Assembly: GCA_019057775.1 (NCBI GenBank)
Contig: JAHLWT010000284.1
Location: 1-5,168, forward strand
Length of the DNA stretch: 5,168 nt
Source: Promethearchaeota archaeon
Lineage (GTDB): Archaea > Asgardarchaeota > Lokiarchaeia > Sigynarchaeales > SOKP01
Direction of reading: 5' to 3'
Positions 1 through 5,168 of the stretch are shown here, piece by piece. Position 1 is the first letter of the stretch. Each line of letters starts with the position of its first letter. The notes under the pieces were generated by a model that was given only the letters and a program-made list of their open reading frames with translations, had not been told where the DNA came from and ran no database searches. Position numbers and translations under genes: made by a program.

Positions 1-45
1 GGGATAATTCTGTATGATGCAGTTCGTCAAAGATTGTACAAATGA
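1..45 (+). CDS. possible C-terminal end of an upstream gene (partial)
   Basis: Frame 1 is open from the first base and reads GIILYDAVRQRLYK before TGA at 43-45. The other two forward frames stop within 17 bases. Base composition becomes much more AT-rich soon after the stop, as expected at a gene end. The pattern of small hydrophobic residues, then Asp and a basic Arg-Gln-Arg tail, loosely resembles the C-terminus of CUT2-type sugar permeases. Fourteen residues are too few to assign a family, so this is only a guess. No start codon is visible and the frame could be open by chance. Confidence 0.3.
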   Translation, partial: GIILYDAVRQRLYK

Positions 46-86
46 TGCTATCCTTGATTTGTTGATATAGAAAAAAGGGCAGGGGC

Positions 87-160
87 GGTCTTCACATTTA
101 TTATAACTTCTTAAGACAAATCATATTTTAAGAAATTATAGTATGTCAAATGTGAAGATC
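87..160. repeat. 74-nt imperfect palindrome (large hairpin)
   Basis: Bases 87-99 pair with 148-160 over 13 positions, including one G-U wobble; the core is TCTTCACATTT against AAATGTGAAGA. Bases 100-114 then pair with 128-142, with one mismatch (107/135) and one wobble (101/141). Only a 5-nt bulge (143-147) and a 13-nt loop (115-127) are unpaired. No T-run follows on the plus strand, so it is not a classical intrinsic terminator. It lies 42 nt after the putative upstream stop codon and about 50 nt before the promoter. It may protect the 3' end of the upstream mRNA, act as a factor-dependent terminator, or be a small palindromic repeat. Confidence 0.6.
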
Positions 161-213
161 TGTGATTCCATATATTATTAATATTGTATATTTTAAAAAT
201 GTTTCAAAAACCT

Positions 214-243
214 TTGACAAGAGGGATTGCCTTATTGTAAAAT
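214..243 (+). promoter_or_regulatory. sigma-70-type promoter of the transport operon
   Basis: A perfect -35 hexamer, TTGACA (214-219), is followed after 18 bp by TAAAAT (238-243), which matches the -10 consensus at five of six positions. Transcription would start near 250, directly before the first operator-like site. Two exact TATAAT hexamers (271-276 and 285-290) lie downstream but lack a good -35 box. It is the best promoter match I found upstream of the operon; the start site is inferred. Confidence 0.6.
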
Positions 244-252
244 AAAATTACC

Positions 253-266
253 TGCAATCGAATGCA
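253..266. promoter_or_regulatory. LacI/GalR-family-like operator 1
   Basis: TGCAATCGAATGCA is a near-palindrome centred on CG: the left half TGCAAT, inverted, matches the right half AATGCA at five of six positions. A central CG flanked by such half-sites is typical of LacI/GalR-family operators, and the sequence nearly fits the loose catabolite-responsive element consensus. It covers about +3 to +17 from the predicted start, a classic repression position. The regulator is not in the window. A second, related copy at 472-485 strengthens the call. Confidence 0.5.
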
Positions 267-471
267 TAATTATAATAATATTTTTATAATTATAAAATTT
301 CACTGAAAATACTTTCTTATTTTTATCACTATTTTGAATTTTTGTTAATGAACTCAGCAAGTAATTAATGAATAAAATTAAACACAAATACTCGAAAATT
401 AGAAATCAAAAGAAGTGATTCAATCAAAATAAATCAAAGAAAAGAATTTTATAGGATTTAAATTATTATTA

Positions 472-485
472 TGCAATCGTTCGCA
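472..485. promoter_or_regulatory. LacI/GalR-family-like operator 2
   Basis: TGCAATCGTTCGCA shares its first eight bases and its last three with operator 1. It is less symmetric, with four of six half-site matches around the central CG. With the preceding A at 471 it fits the loose cre pattern WTGNAANCGNWNNCW at every position. The two site centres are 219 bp apart, close to 21 helical turns, which would allow repression by DNA looping. A TATTAT sequence abuts or overlaps it (464-472), but no good -35 box goes with that. Confidence 0.42.
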
Positions 486-554
486 TTTAATATCTAAAAT
501 TGCCCAGACTAACATTAGAAATTAACTTATTAAGACATTATTTGAATTATTAAG

Positions 555-563
555 TGGTATAAA
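555..563 (+). promoter_or_regulatory. possible extended -10 promoter
   Basis: TGGTATAAA fits the extended -10 pattern TGnTATAAT with one mismatch. No convincing -35 hexamer lies 16-18 bp upstream, which is tolerable for extended -10 promoters. It would start transcription near 570 and give a leader of about 185 nt, shorter than that from the promoter at 214. AT-rich DNA gives such matches by chance, so this is a weak call. Confidence 0.28.
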
Positions 564-620
564 AGAAATTACTTTATTGCAAGAATTACCAAAATTAAGC
601 TTCTTGAAAAATCAAAAAAC

Positions 621-688
621 TCCCTGTAGCCATACCCTGAAAAAAGAGACTGTCCTTTAAATAACAGGGAACTAACAAGAGGAGGTGA
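621..688 (+). promoter_or_regulatory. structured leader with an unused Shine-Dalgarno-like site
   Basis: TCCCTGT (621-627) can pair with ACAGGGA (664-670) over seven base pairs. A second CCCTG (635-639) competes for the same CAGGG (665-669), so two exclusive hairpins are possible. Nine bases later comes GAGGAGGTGA (679-688), almost perfectly complementary to the 16S rRNA 3' end, but no ATG, GTG or TTG lies at a usable distance. A second purine-rich site, AAGGAG (694-699), follows. The binding-protein gene uses its own GGAGG at 742-746. The layout suggests a cis-acting RNA element or ribosome standby site; I do not recognise a known riboswitch class. Confidence 0.35.
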
Positions 689-755
689 GACATAAGGAGA
701 AAATTTTTCTTGGATATTTTTTAGAAATTTAAAAATTTTTTGGAGGTAAAAAATA

Positions 756-1742
756 ATGAAAGGTACTTTAAAATCTCGCTTAGTTTTAATGTTTGTATTT
801 GTATGTCTAACTGCACTTCTTTTTGGAAGTGTTGTGGAAGCGAAAACATTCAATTTTTATGTTGTATCTCACGGTGGCCCAGGTGATCCTTTCTGGGGCG
901 TAGTAATGAAAGGTATGAAAGAAGGAGCTGAAGCAATTACTAAAGGGACAGATGATACAATAAATGCTATTTATGCTGGTCCGGCTAAATATTCAGTGGA
1001 AGAACTTGTTAATATGTTAAATAGCGCAATTGCCACTAAACCAGATGGAATAGCAGTTACTATTACTGATCCCGCTGCCCTTGATGCCCCTCTTCGGAAA
1101 GCTATTGCAGCAGGCATTCCTGTAATCGCTATCAATGTACCTGATCCTCGCCCTGAAGCAGAAAGAATTCCTTACCTATTCTATGTAGGTGGAGATGAAT
1201 ATCTATCCGGCAAGGAAGCAGCTCAGAGAATTTTAGCAGTTCGTAAACCAGAACGGGCAGTTGTAACTATTCATGAGATTGGACATATGGGTTTGGAATA
1301 TAGAGCTAAAGGTTTTATTGAAGTAATGACAGCAAATGGAGTACCTGCAGAAAAGTTAGCTACTTATTTAGACCCGACTCAAGCAATTGAAATTCTAAAA
1401 GGATATTTTGCAAAATATCCTGATATTGATGCCATTTTTAGTCTAGGTTCCATAGATAGTGCATATGTAATTACTTTCTTAAAAGAACAGGGTTTGGATG
1501 GAAAAGTAATCCATGGCGCTTTTGATGTGTCAGATGAAGTTGTACATTCAATAAAAGAAGGAACAACTTTATTTACTATTTCACAGCAACAATATCTGCA
1601 AGGATATTTACCAATGCAATTTCTTTACCTTTTTAACAAATACAAATTCCTCCCTGCTAATGATGTACTGACCGGTCCTGGATTTATTGACGCTTCAAAT
1701 GTAGCAAGTGTTGAAAAATTAGTAGAACAAAAATTTTGGTAA
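756..1742 (+). CDS. periplasmic sugar-binding protein of a CUT2-type ABC transporter
   Basis: This 328-residue protein captures the transported sugar or cyclitol and delivers it to the permease. The N-terminus is a Sec signal peptide: basic residues K2, K6 and R8, a hydrophobic core at about 9-25, and VEA at 27-29 as a likely signal peptidase I site. There is no lipobox, so the mature protein should be free in the periplasm. The rest fits the Peripla_BP_4 (ribose-binding-like) fold. It has an N-terminal strand then HGGPGDPFW (39-47) at the expected ligand cleft, KPDGIAV (95-101), the typical IPVIAIN (121-127) strand, GFIEVM (186-191) before the second lobe, and DIDAIFSLGS (223-232). Length is normal for the family. 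GGAGG at 742-746 precedes the ATG by nine bases. It is the first gene of the operon, 108 bp before the permease. The exact ligand cannot be read from sequence. Confidence 0.9.
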   Translation: MKGTLKSRLVLMFVFVCLTALLFGSVVEAKTFNFYVVSHGGPGDPFWGVVMKGMKEGAEAITKGTDDTINAIYAGPAKYSVEELVNMLNSAIATKPDGIAVTITDPAALDAPLRKAIAAGIPVIAINVPDPRPEAERIPYLFYVGGDEYLSGKEAAQRILAVRKPERAVVTIHEIGHMGLEYRAKGFIEVMTANGVPAEKLATYLDPTQAIEILKGYFAKYPDIDAIFSLGSIDSAYVITFLKEQGLDGKVIHGAFDVSDEVVHSIKEGTTLFTISQQQYLQGYLPMQFLYLFNKYKFLPANDVLTGPGFIDASNVASVEKLVEQKFW

Positions 1743-1770
1743 AAAATAACATAACTATTTAAATAACGAT

Positions 1771-1807
1771 TCCTGACAGGAAGTACTTAATTATCTTCCT
1801 GTCAGGA
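1771..1807 (+). repeat. intercistronic 13-bp hairpin made of two nested palindromes
   Basis: TCCTGACAGGAAG (1771-1783) is perfectly inverted as CTTCCTGTCAGGA (1795-1807) around an 11-nt loop. It lies 28 nt after the binding-protein stop codon. No T-run follows, so read-through into the permease gene is expected. Stable hairpins in this position often protect the binding-protein message and give it in excess over membrane components. Each arm also contains its own 11-nt palindrome, TCCTG-N-CAGGA (1771-1781 and 1797-1807), with centres 26 bp apart. A DNA-binding role is therefore also possible. Confidence 0.8.
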
Positions 1808-1850
1808 TATATACTATATACTTTGAATTTTTGAAAAGGGGAGGTAATGG

Positions 1851-2831
1851 ATGAAAAATAATAAGTCGTCATTTGGCTCTGTGGTTGCCTTGCAATTTCG
1901 ACGCCACCCAGAATTTGGAGCATTGGCTGGGTTAATTATAGTTTTTATTGTGTTTTCTTTTACTGCTACACGTTTTTTAACTATTGAATCTCTTGGAGGC
2001 ATTTTAGCTGTGGCTTCAGAATTAGGAATCGTTGCAACAGGAATTACCTTTCTTATGATTACTGGAGAATTTGATCTTTCTGTTGGTTCAACTTTTGGAC
2101 TTTCAGCGATGATTCTCGCTCTTGCTGCTAATGCTGGTATTCCGTTATTTATTGGTCTATTATTGGCTTTAAGTGCAGCTTTTTTTATAGGTTTAGTCAA
2201 TGGAATTATTACCGTGAAGCTTAATATACCTTCCTTTATTGCAACTTTGGGAGCTTTGATGTTTTGGAGGGGGATACTATTAGCAGTTACTGGTGGATTT
2301 GCGGTTCGCTATTGGGGTTCTTCGTCCTTTTTGTATGCTCTTAATGGTCAGTTTTATGGAGGATTTCGGACCTCGGCATTATGGTTCTTTATAATAATTT
2401 TTTCCCTAAATTTAATTCTAATTAAGACTCCCTATGGAAATGCTACTTATGCTACAGGAGGTAATAAGGAAGCGGCAAGGGTCTTGGGGGTTTTAGTTAA
2501 TCGAGTAAAAATTACTAACTTTATTATTTCGGCTATGCTTGCTGGCTTGGCTGGTTGTATTCAATTTGCTCGATTTTATTCGGTTGATCCTCTGAGAGGA
2601 ACGGGACTGGAGTTAGAAGCAATTGCTGCAGTAGTTGTTGGGGGAACTTTGATGAGTGGAGGGTATGGTAATCTTATCGGTACCCTATTTGGAGTTCTTT
2701 TAATGGGTATGGTCCGTTCAGGTTTAATTATGTCAGGTGCTCCTGCATATTGGTATCAAGCATTTATTGGTATTATTTTAATTTCGGCGGCAATTATTAA
2801 CACCAAGTTAAAGAGGTGGTCAATAAAATGA
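1851..2831 (+). CDS. CUT2-type sugar ABC transporter permease
   Basis: This 326-residue inner-membrane protein is the transmembrane subunit, presumably acting as a homodimer with the ATPase below. It belongs to the BPD_transp_2 family (RbsC/XylH/FrcC-like). About nine or ten hydrophobic segments are visible, near residues 22-39, 48-70, 82-95, 98-121, 127-148, 175-191, 221-240, 253-268, 272-292 and 302-317. Family hallmarks include GEFDLSVGSTFGLSAM (72-87), IPSFIATLGALMFWRG (126-141), and the cytoplasmic loop TGGNKEAARVLGV (202-214) that contacts the ATPase. The C-terminal LIGTLFGVLLMGMVRSGL (275-292) is also typical. Length is normal. GGGGAGG (1838-1844) sits six bases before the ATG. An ATG at 1847 is closer but stops after four codons. 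The gene end overlaps the ATPase start. Confidence 0.93.
   Translation: MKNNKSSFGSVVALQFRRHPEFGALAGLIIVFIVFSFTATRFLTIESLGGILAVASELGIVATGITFLMITGEFDLSVGSTFGLSAMILALAANAGIPLFIGLLLALSAAFFIGLVNGIITVKLNIPSFIATLGALMFWRGILLAVTGGFAVRYWGSSSFLYALNGQFYGGFRTSALWFFIIIFSLNLILIKTPYGNATYATGGNKEAARVLGVLVNRVKITNFIISAMLAGLAGCIQFARFYSVDPLRGTGLELEAIAAVVVGGTLMSGGYGNLIGTLFGVLLMGMVRSGLIMSGAPAYWYQAFIGIILISAAIINTKLKRWSIK
2813..2831 (+). promoter_or_regulatory. ribosome binding site and ATGA overlap deciding the ATPase start
   Basis: GAGGTG (2813-2818) lies nine bases before ATG at 2828, whose last bases form the permease stop TGA (2829-2831). A GTG at 2816 is in frame and would add four residues, but it lies inside the Shine-Dalgarno sequence and has none of its own. 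The ATGA overlap suggests translational coupling, matching equal need for permease and ATPase. Confidence 0.8.
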
Positions 2832-3586
2832 TAGAAAATAATTTTTTGGTTAAAATGGTTGGTATAAACAAATGTTTTGGTATCGTAGAAGCCTTAAAAG
2901 ACGTTGACTTTAATGTAAAACGCCAAGAAGTAGTTGGGCTTGTAGGAGATAATGGTGCAGGTAAATCGACTCTTATTAAAATTTTGACCGGAGTATGTCC
3001 GCCGGATAGAGGAGAAATATATTTTGAAGGTAAAAAAGAAAACATTGATTCCCCTAAAAAAGCAAGGGATATGGGAATTGAAACAGTATACCAGAATCTT
3101 GCTCTTATTGATTTATTGTCAATTTCAAGAAACTTTTTTTTAGGTCGAGAGCCTACAAAAAAATTTGCTGGTTTTTGTAATTTTTTGGATAAAAAGAAAA
3201 TTGATGAGATTAGCGAAAGAGCTTTAAAAAATGTAGGGATAAAAGTTCGCGACGTAGATGAAGAAGTTTCAATTCTTTCTGGGGGAGAAAGACAAGCGGT
3301 ATCCATAGGAAGAGCAATTTACTTTGGAGCCAAACTTCTTGTTCTTGATGAGCCAACTGCAGCTCTTTCCATTAAGGAATCCCATAAAGTTCTTGATTAT
3401 GTAACTAGCGCGAAAGAAAGAGGTCTGTCGGTTATTTTTATTACTCATAATATCTATCATGTCTATTCAGTAGCTGATAGGTTTGCTATTTTAGAACATG
3501 GAGAAAAATTAGGAGATTTTAATAAGGATGAAATTTCAGCAGAAGATATTATAGAGATTATAAGAACTGGAAAAAGACCTGCTTGA
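2828..3586 (+). CDS. single-domain sugar ABC transporter ATPase (FrcA-like)
   Basis: This 252-residue cytoplasmic protein hydrolyses ATP to drive uptake through the upstream permease. Counting from the ATG at 2828, all nucleotide-binding motifs are present. These are Walker A GDNGAGKST (40-48), the Q-loop glutamine in VYQN (Q89), signature LSGGERQ (150-156), Walker B LLVLDEP (170-176) and the switch histidine in ITHN (H207). The signature has Glu where many ABC proteins have Gln, a common variant. The stretch THNIYHVYSVADR is typical of sugar-transport ATPases of the FrcA type. Most CUT2 ATPases, such as RbsA and XylG, have two fused domains and about 500 residues. This one has a single domain, so it should work as a homodimer. 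The reading frame is intact to TGA, and 56 bp separate it from the next gene. Confidence 0.92.
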   Translation: MIENNFLVKMVGINKCFGIVEALKDVDFNVKRQEVVGLVGDNGAGKSTLIKILTGVCPPDRGEIYFEGKKENIDSPKKARDMGIETVYQNLALIDLLSISRNFFLGREPTKKFAGFCNFLDKKKIDEISERALKNVGIKVRDVDEEVSILSGGERQAVSIGRAIYFGAKLLVLDEPTAALSIKESHKVLDYVTSAKERGLSVIFITHNIYHVYSVADRFAILEHGEKLGDFNKDEISAEDIIEIIRTGKRPA

Positions 3587-3642
3587 GTTTGATATAAATG
3601 TTTAGAATAGAGATATTTTAATTTAATTAAAGAAGATTTAAA

Positions 3643-4413
3643 ATGAAATTTTCATTATGTGTCGATTCTATATACCCTAAAGATGATTTAAAAGAAAAAT
3701 TACAAAAGATAAAACAAGCAGGATTTAACTTTATTGAGTTCTGGGACTGGAGAGATAAAGGTCTTGAGCTAATTATAAATAGTGGTTTGAAAATTACAAA
3801 TTTTAGCGGAAACAGAGTATCATCTTTAACCCTGGACAATAAAAAAAAGGTTATTCAAGAAGTAAATGTTTCCATAGATGTAGCAAAGAAATTAAAATGT
3901 AAACGCATCATGTTACTGTCAGATGTATTAGAGAACGATGGAAGTGTAAAAACTGATTTACTAAGCAGTGAAAAAAAATTACTTCGCTTATATGATAATC
4001 TTAGAGTTCTTGTTGAGGTTGCTAAAAAGAGAGACATTATGTTAGTAATTGAACCACTAAACACTGTAAAAGACCATAAAAATTATTATTTAGATAATTT
4101 CCAAAAAACTCTTAAATTAATTCAATCAATAAATTCCGAGCATCTTAAAATACTTTACGATATATACCATATGCAGATTATGGAAGGAAATATCTTAGAA
4201 ACCCTACAAAAATATCACCAATTCATAGGATATATTCATGTAGCAAATGTGCCTTACAGATGTGAGCCCTGGACCGGAGAACTTGACTTCAAATTTATCC
4301 TTAAAGAACTTTCAAAAGTTTATTCAGAGTTTGTAGGTTTTGAATTTTTTGTTAAAAGCCAAGATTTTACTTACAAAAAACTATATGAGTGGGTTCAGTC
4401 AATTAATTTATAA
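3643..4413 (+). CDS. hydroxypyruvate isomerase/IolI-like TIM-barrel sugar isomerase or epimerase
   Basis: This 256-residue protein fits the xylose isomerase-like TIM-barrel family (AP_endonuc_2), whose members isomerise or epimerise sugars, ketoacids or inososes with a divalent metal. Likely metal ligands sit at the usual strand ends: E137 in VIEPLN, D173 in YDIYHMQ, H199 in IHVAN and E234 in GFEFF. The stretch HVANVPYRCEPWTGELD (199-215) closely resembles E. coli hydroxypyruvate isomerase, but His replaces its Gln at the metal position, as in IolI-type inosose isomerases. Length is normal and there is no signal peptide, so it should be cytoplasmic. The ribosome binding site is weak (AGAAG at 3631-3635). 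It lies between transporter genes and an IolG-type dehydrogenase, suggesting it acts on the oxidised substrate. Its G+C is visibly lower than its neighbours'. Exact reaction unproven. Confidence 0.8.
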   Translation: MKFSLCVDSIYPKDDLKEKLQKIKQAGFNFIEFWDWRDKGLELIINSGLKITNFSGNRVSSLTLDNKKKVIQEVNVSIDVAKKLKCKRIMLLSDVLENDGSVKTDLLSSEKKLLRLYDNLRVLVEVAKKRDIMLVIEPLNTVKDHKNYYLDNFQKTLKLIQSINSEHLKILYDIYHMQIMEGNILETLQKYHQFIGYIHVANVPYRCEPWTGELDFKFILKELSKVYSEFVGFEFFVKSQDFTYKKLYEWVQSINL

Positions 4414-4424
4414 AAAAATACATT

Positions 4425-4512
4425 ATAAATGATTACTCAGATTAACAAAGAGATTACACAGATTTTTGATAAATAGGGTTTAGAATATTGTATTACCTGA
4501 GTAATTATTTAT
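4425..4512. repeat. 88-nt repeat-like element with 16-bp terminal inverted repeats
   Basis: Bases 4425-4440 (ATAAATGATTACTCAG) are the inverse of 4497-4512 (CTGAGTAATTATTTAT) at 15 of 16 positions, and the exception is a G-U wobble. The left side also carries four tandem units starting with GATT: GATTACTCA (4431), GATTAACAAAGA (4440), GATTACACA (4452) and GATTTTTGA (4461), spaced 9, 12 and 9 bp. The GATTA/ACACA pattern resembles, from memory, a dispersed intergenic repeat seen in many bacterial genomes. No target-site duplication is evident. It fills most of the 137-bp gap between the isomerase and dehydrogenase genes. It could be a MITE-like insertion or an mRNA structure separating the two genes. 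There is no clear terminator or promoter within it. Confidence 0.6.
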
Positions 4513-4550
4513 TTATTGATTAGAAAATAATAAGAAAGGAAATATAAATT

Positions 4551-5168
4551 ATGGAAAAAGTTAATATAGGAGTAATCGGTGTTGGCAGAATCGGAAGATT
4601 ACATGCTCGCAATTTAAAATATCAGGTTCCTGGGACAAAAGTGTTAGCAGTTGCTGATATATTTGAAAAGAGCGCCAGGGAAGTAGCTGCTCAATTAGAA
4701 ATACCTATCGCTGAAAAAGATTATCGAGTTTTATTAGAAAATAAGGATATTGATGCAGTAGTAATCTGTTCATCTACTGATACCCATGCTCAAATAATTT
4801 CCGAAGCAGCCCAGGCAGGTAAACATATATTTTGTGAAAAACCTATTGCTTTAGATCTTGGCAAAATTGACCAAGCTATAACTGCAGTTAAAAAAGCAGG
4901 AGTAAAACTACAGGTGGGATTTAATCGCCGATTTGACCCCAGCTTTAAAAAGGCAAAAGACCTGGTGGCAAAAGGCACAATCGGTACTCCTCACCTGGTA
5001 CGAATAACCAGTAGAGATCCCGAACCACCCCCGATTAGTTATATTAAGGTATCAGGTGGGATCTTTTTGGATATGATGATTCATGATTTTGATATGGCTC
5101 GCTATCTCTTGGATCAAGAGGTAGTTGAGTTGATGGCGGTGGGTAGTTGTTTGGTTGACCCGGCTATC
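4551..5168 (+). CDS. iolG: inositol 2-dehydrogenase-type oxidoreductase (Gfo/Idh/MocA family), N-terminal 206 codons
   Basis: The reading frame starts at ATG 4551 and is still open at the window end. IolG oxidises myo-inositol at C2 to scyllo-inosose with NAD; related enzymes act on other sugars. The N-terminal Rossmann fold shows GVIGVGRIGRLHA (7-19), with D36 at the end of the second strand, favouring NAD over NADP. The family motif CEKP (95-98) supplies catalytic K97. GFNRRFDPSF (123-132) and RDPEPPP (155-161) are typical of inositol dehydrogenases. GGIFLDMMIHDFDMARYLL (169-187) carries the catalytic D174 and H178, matching B. subtilis IolG K97, D172 and H176. AAAGGA at 4535-4540 is the ribosome binding site, 10 bases upstream. 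About 130 C-terminal residues should lie outside the window. A scyllo-inositol dehydrogenase or other sugar dehydrogenase cannot be excluded. Confidence 0.88.
   Translation, partial: MEKVNIGVIGVGRIGRLHARNLKYQVPGTKVLAVADIFEKSAREVAAQLEIPIAEKDYRVLLENKDIDAVVICSSTDTHAQIISEAAQAGKHIFCEKPIALDLGKIDQAITAVKKAGVKLQVGFNRRFDPSFKKAKDLVAKGTIGTPHLVRITSRDPEPPPISYIKVSGGIFLDMMIHDFDMARYLLDQEVVELMAVGSCLVDPAI

Larger units (their letters stand above)
46..755. other. 710-bp gene-free regulatory and leader region
   Basis: This stretch is very AT-rich and has no reading frame with both a plausible ribosome binding site and protein-like composition. It holds the control elements listed separately: a large imperfect palindrome, a promoter, two operator-like sites, an extended -10 element and a structured leader. 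Just after the main promoter, the sequence ATAATTATAA occurs twice, at 266-275 and 286-295, exactly 20 bp apart, and TTAATGAA occurs at 345-352 and 365-372, also 20 bp apart. At this AT content, both spaced repeats could be chance. If transcription starts near 250, the binding-protein mRNA has a leader of about 500 nt, which is unusually long. Confidence 0.7.

Noticed and set aside
92..155. CRP-like half-sites TCACATTT (92-99) and AAATGTGA (148-155)
   Set aside because: They face the wrong way and are about 50 bp apart, so they do not form a CRP site; they are simply the arms of the large palindrome.
368..418. 16-codon leader frame starting at ATG 368, encoding a Lys-rich peptide
   Set aside because: No ribosome binding site precedes it, and Lys/Asn-rich short frames are expected in DNA this AT-rich. 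The same applies to the 14-codon frame at 262-306.
569..853. 94-codon open frame on the minus strand over the leader and the start of the binding-protein gene
   Set aside because: It overlaps a clear signal-peptide gene, has no recognisable domain and low-complexity composition; it is a by-chance antisense frame.
1771..1815. Intrinsic terminator after the binding-protein gene
   Set aside because: The stem is followed by ATATATACTATA rather than a T-run, and the transporter genes downstream need the same transcript.
1847..1861. ATG four bases before the permease start, encoding only MDEK
   Set aside because: It stops after four codons and is too close to the Shine-Dalgarno site; most likely chance.
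1814..2200. 128-codon minus-strand open frame antisense to the permease
   Set aside because: It mirrors the permease coding sequence, is rich in Lys, Asn, Pro and Ala without domain features, and has no supporting ribosome site.
2816..2827. In-frame GTG start four codons upstream of the ATPase ATG
   Set aside because: It lies within the Shine-Dalgarno sequence itself, while ATG at 2828 has correct spacing and the common ATGA overlap.
2797..3306. 169-codon minus-strand open frame antisense to the ATPase
   Set aside because: The plus strand encodes all ABC ATPase motifs here; the antisense frame is rich in Ser, Phe and Thr, with no family resemblance.
4431..4469. CRISPR-like repeats from the GATT-led units
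   Set aside because: Units are 9-12 bp with no spacers between them, far too short for CRISPR repeats, and no cas gene is present.

Overview
The window is about one third G+C by eye. It carries one co-directional, plus-strand sugar-uptake and catabolism operon, preceded by a long AT-rich regulatory region. The substrate-binding protein has a plain Sec signal peptide and no lipobox, which suggests a diderm cell. Low G+C, strong Shine-Dalgarno sites and the gene types fit an anaerobic, fermentative, AT-rich bacterium; Atribacterota, Thermotogota or a Firmicutes-like lineage are all possible. That placement is inference, because no marker gene is present.

Layout. Bases 1-45 look like the last 14 codons of an upstream gene. 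Bases 46-755 hold no convincing gene. They contain a 74-nt imperfect palindrome (87-160), a good sigma-70-type promoter (214-243), two LacI-family-like operators (253-266 and 472-485), a possible second promoter (555-563), and a leader with alternative base pairing and an unused strong Shine-Dalgarno-like sequence (621-688). Then come a periplasmic sugar-binding protein (756-1742), an intercistronic hairpin (1771-1807), a CUT2-type permease (1851-2831) and a single-domain sugar ABC ATPase (2828-3586, overlapping by ATGA). Next are a hydroxypyruvate isomerase/IolI-like TIM-barrel protein (3643-4413), an 88-nt repeat-like element with 16-bp terminal inverted repeats (4425-4512), and the first 206 codons of an inositol 2-dehydrogenase-type oxidoreductase (4551 to the window end).

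How the genes fit together. The binding protein captures a monosaccharide or cyclitol outside the inner membrane. The permease and ATPase, each presumably a homodimer, import it. The dehydrogenase would oxidise it with NAD, and the TIM-barrel protein would isomerise or epimerise the keto product. The IolG-like enzyme makes myo-inositol or a related cyclitol or sugar the best guess for the substrate, but sequence alone does not prove this. A LacI-type repressor encoded outside the window is the likely regulator.

No clearly new biological system is visible. The most interesting parts are non-coding: the paired operators, the structured leader, the nested-palindrome hairpin between the first two genes, and the repeat-like element before the dehydrogenase.
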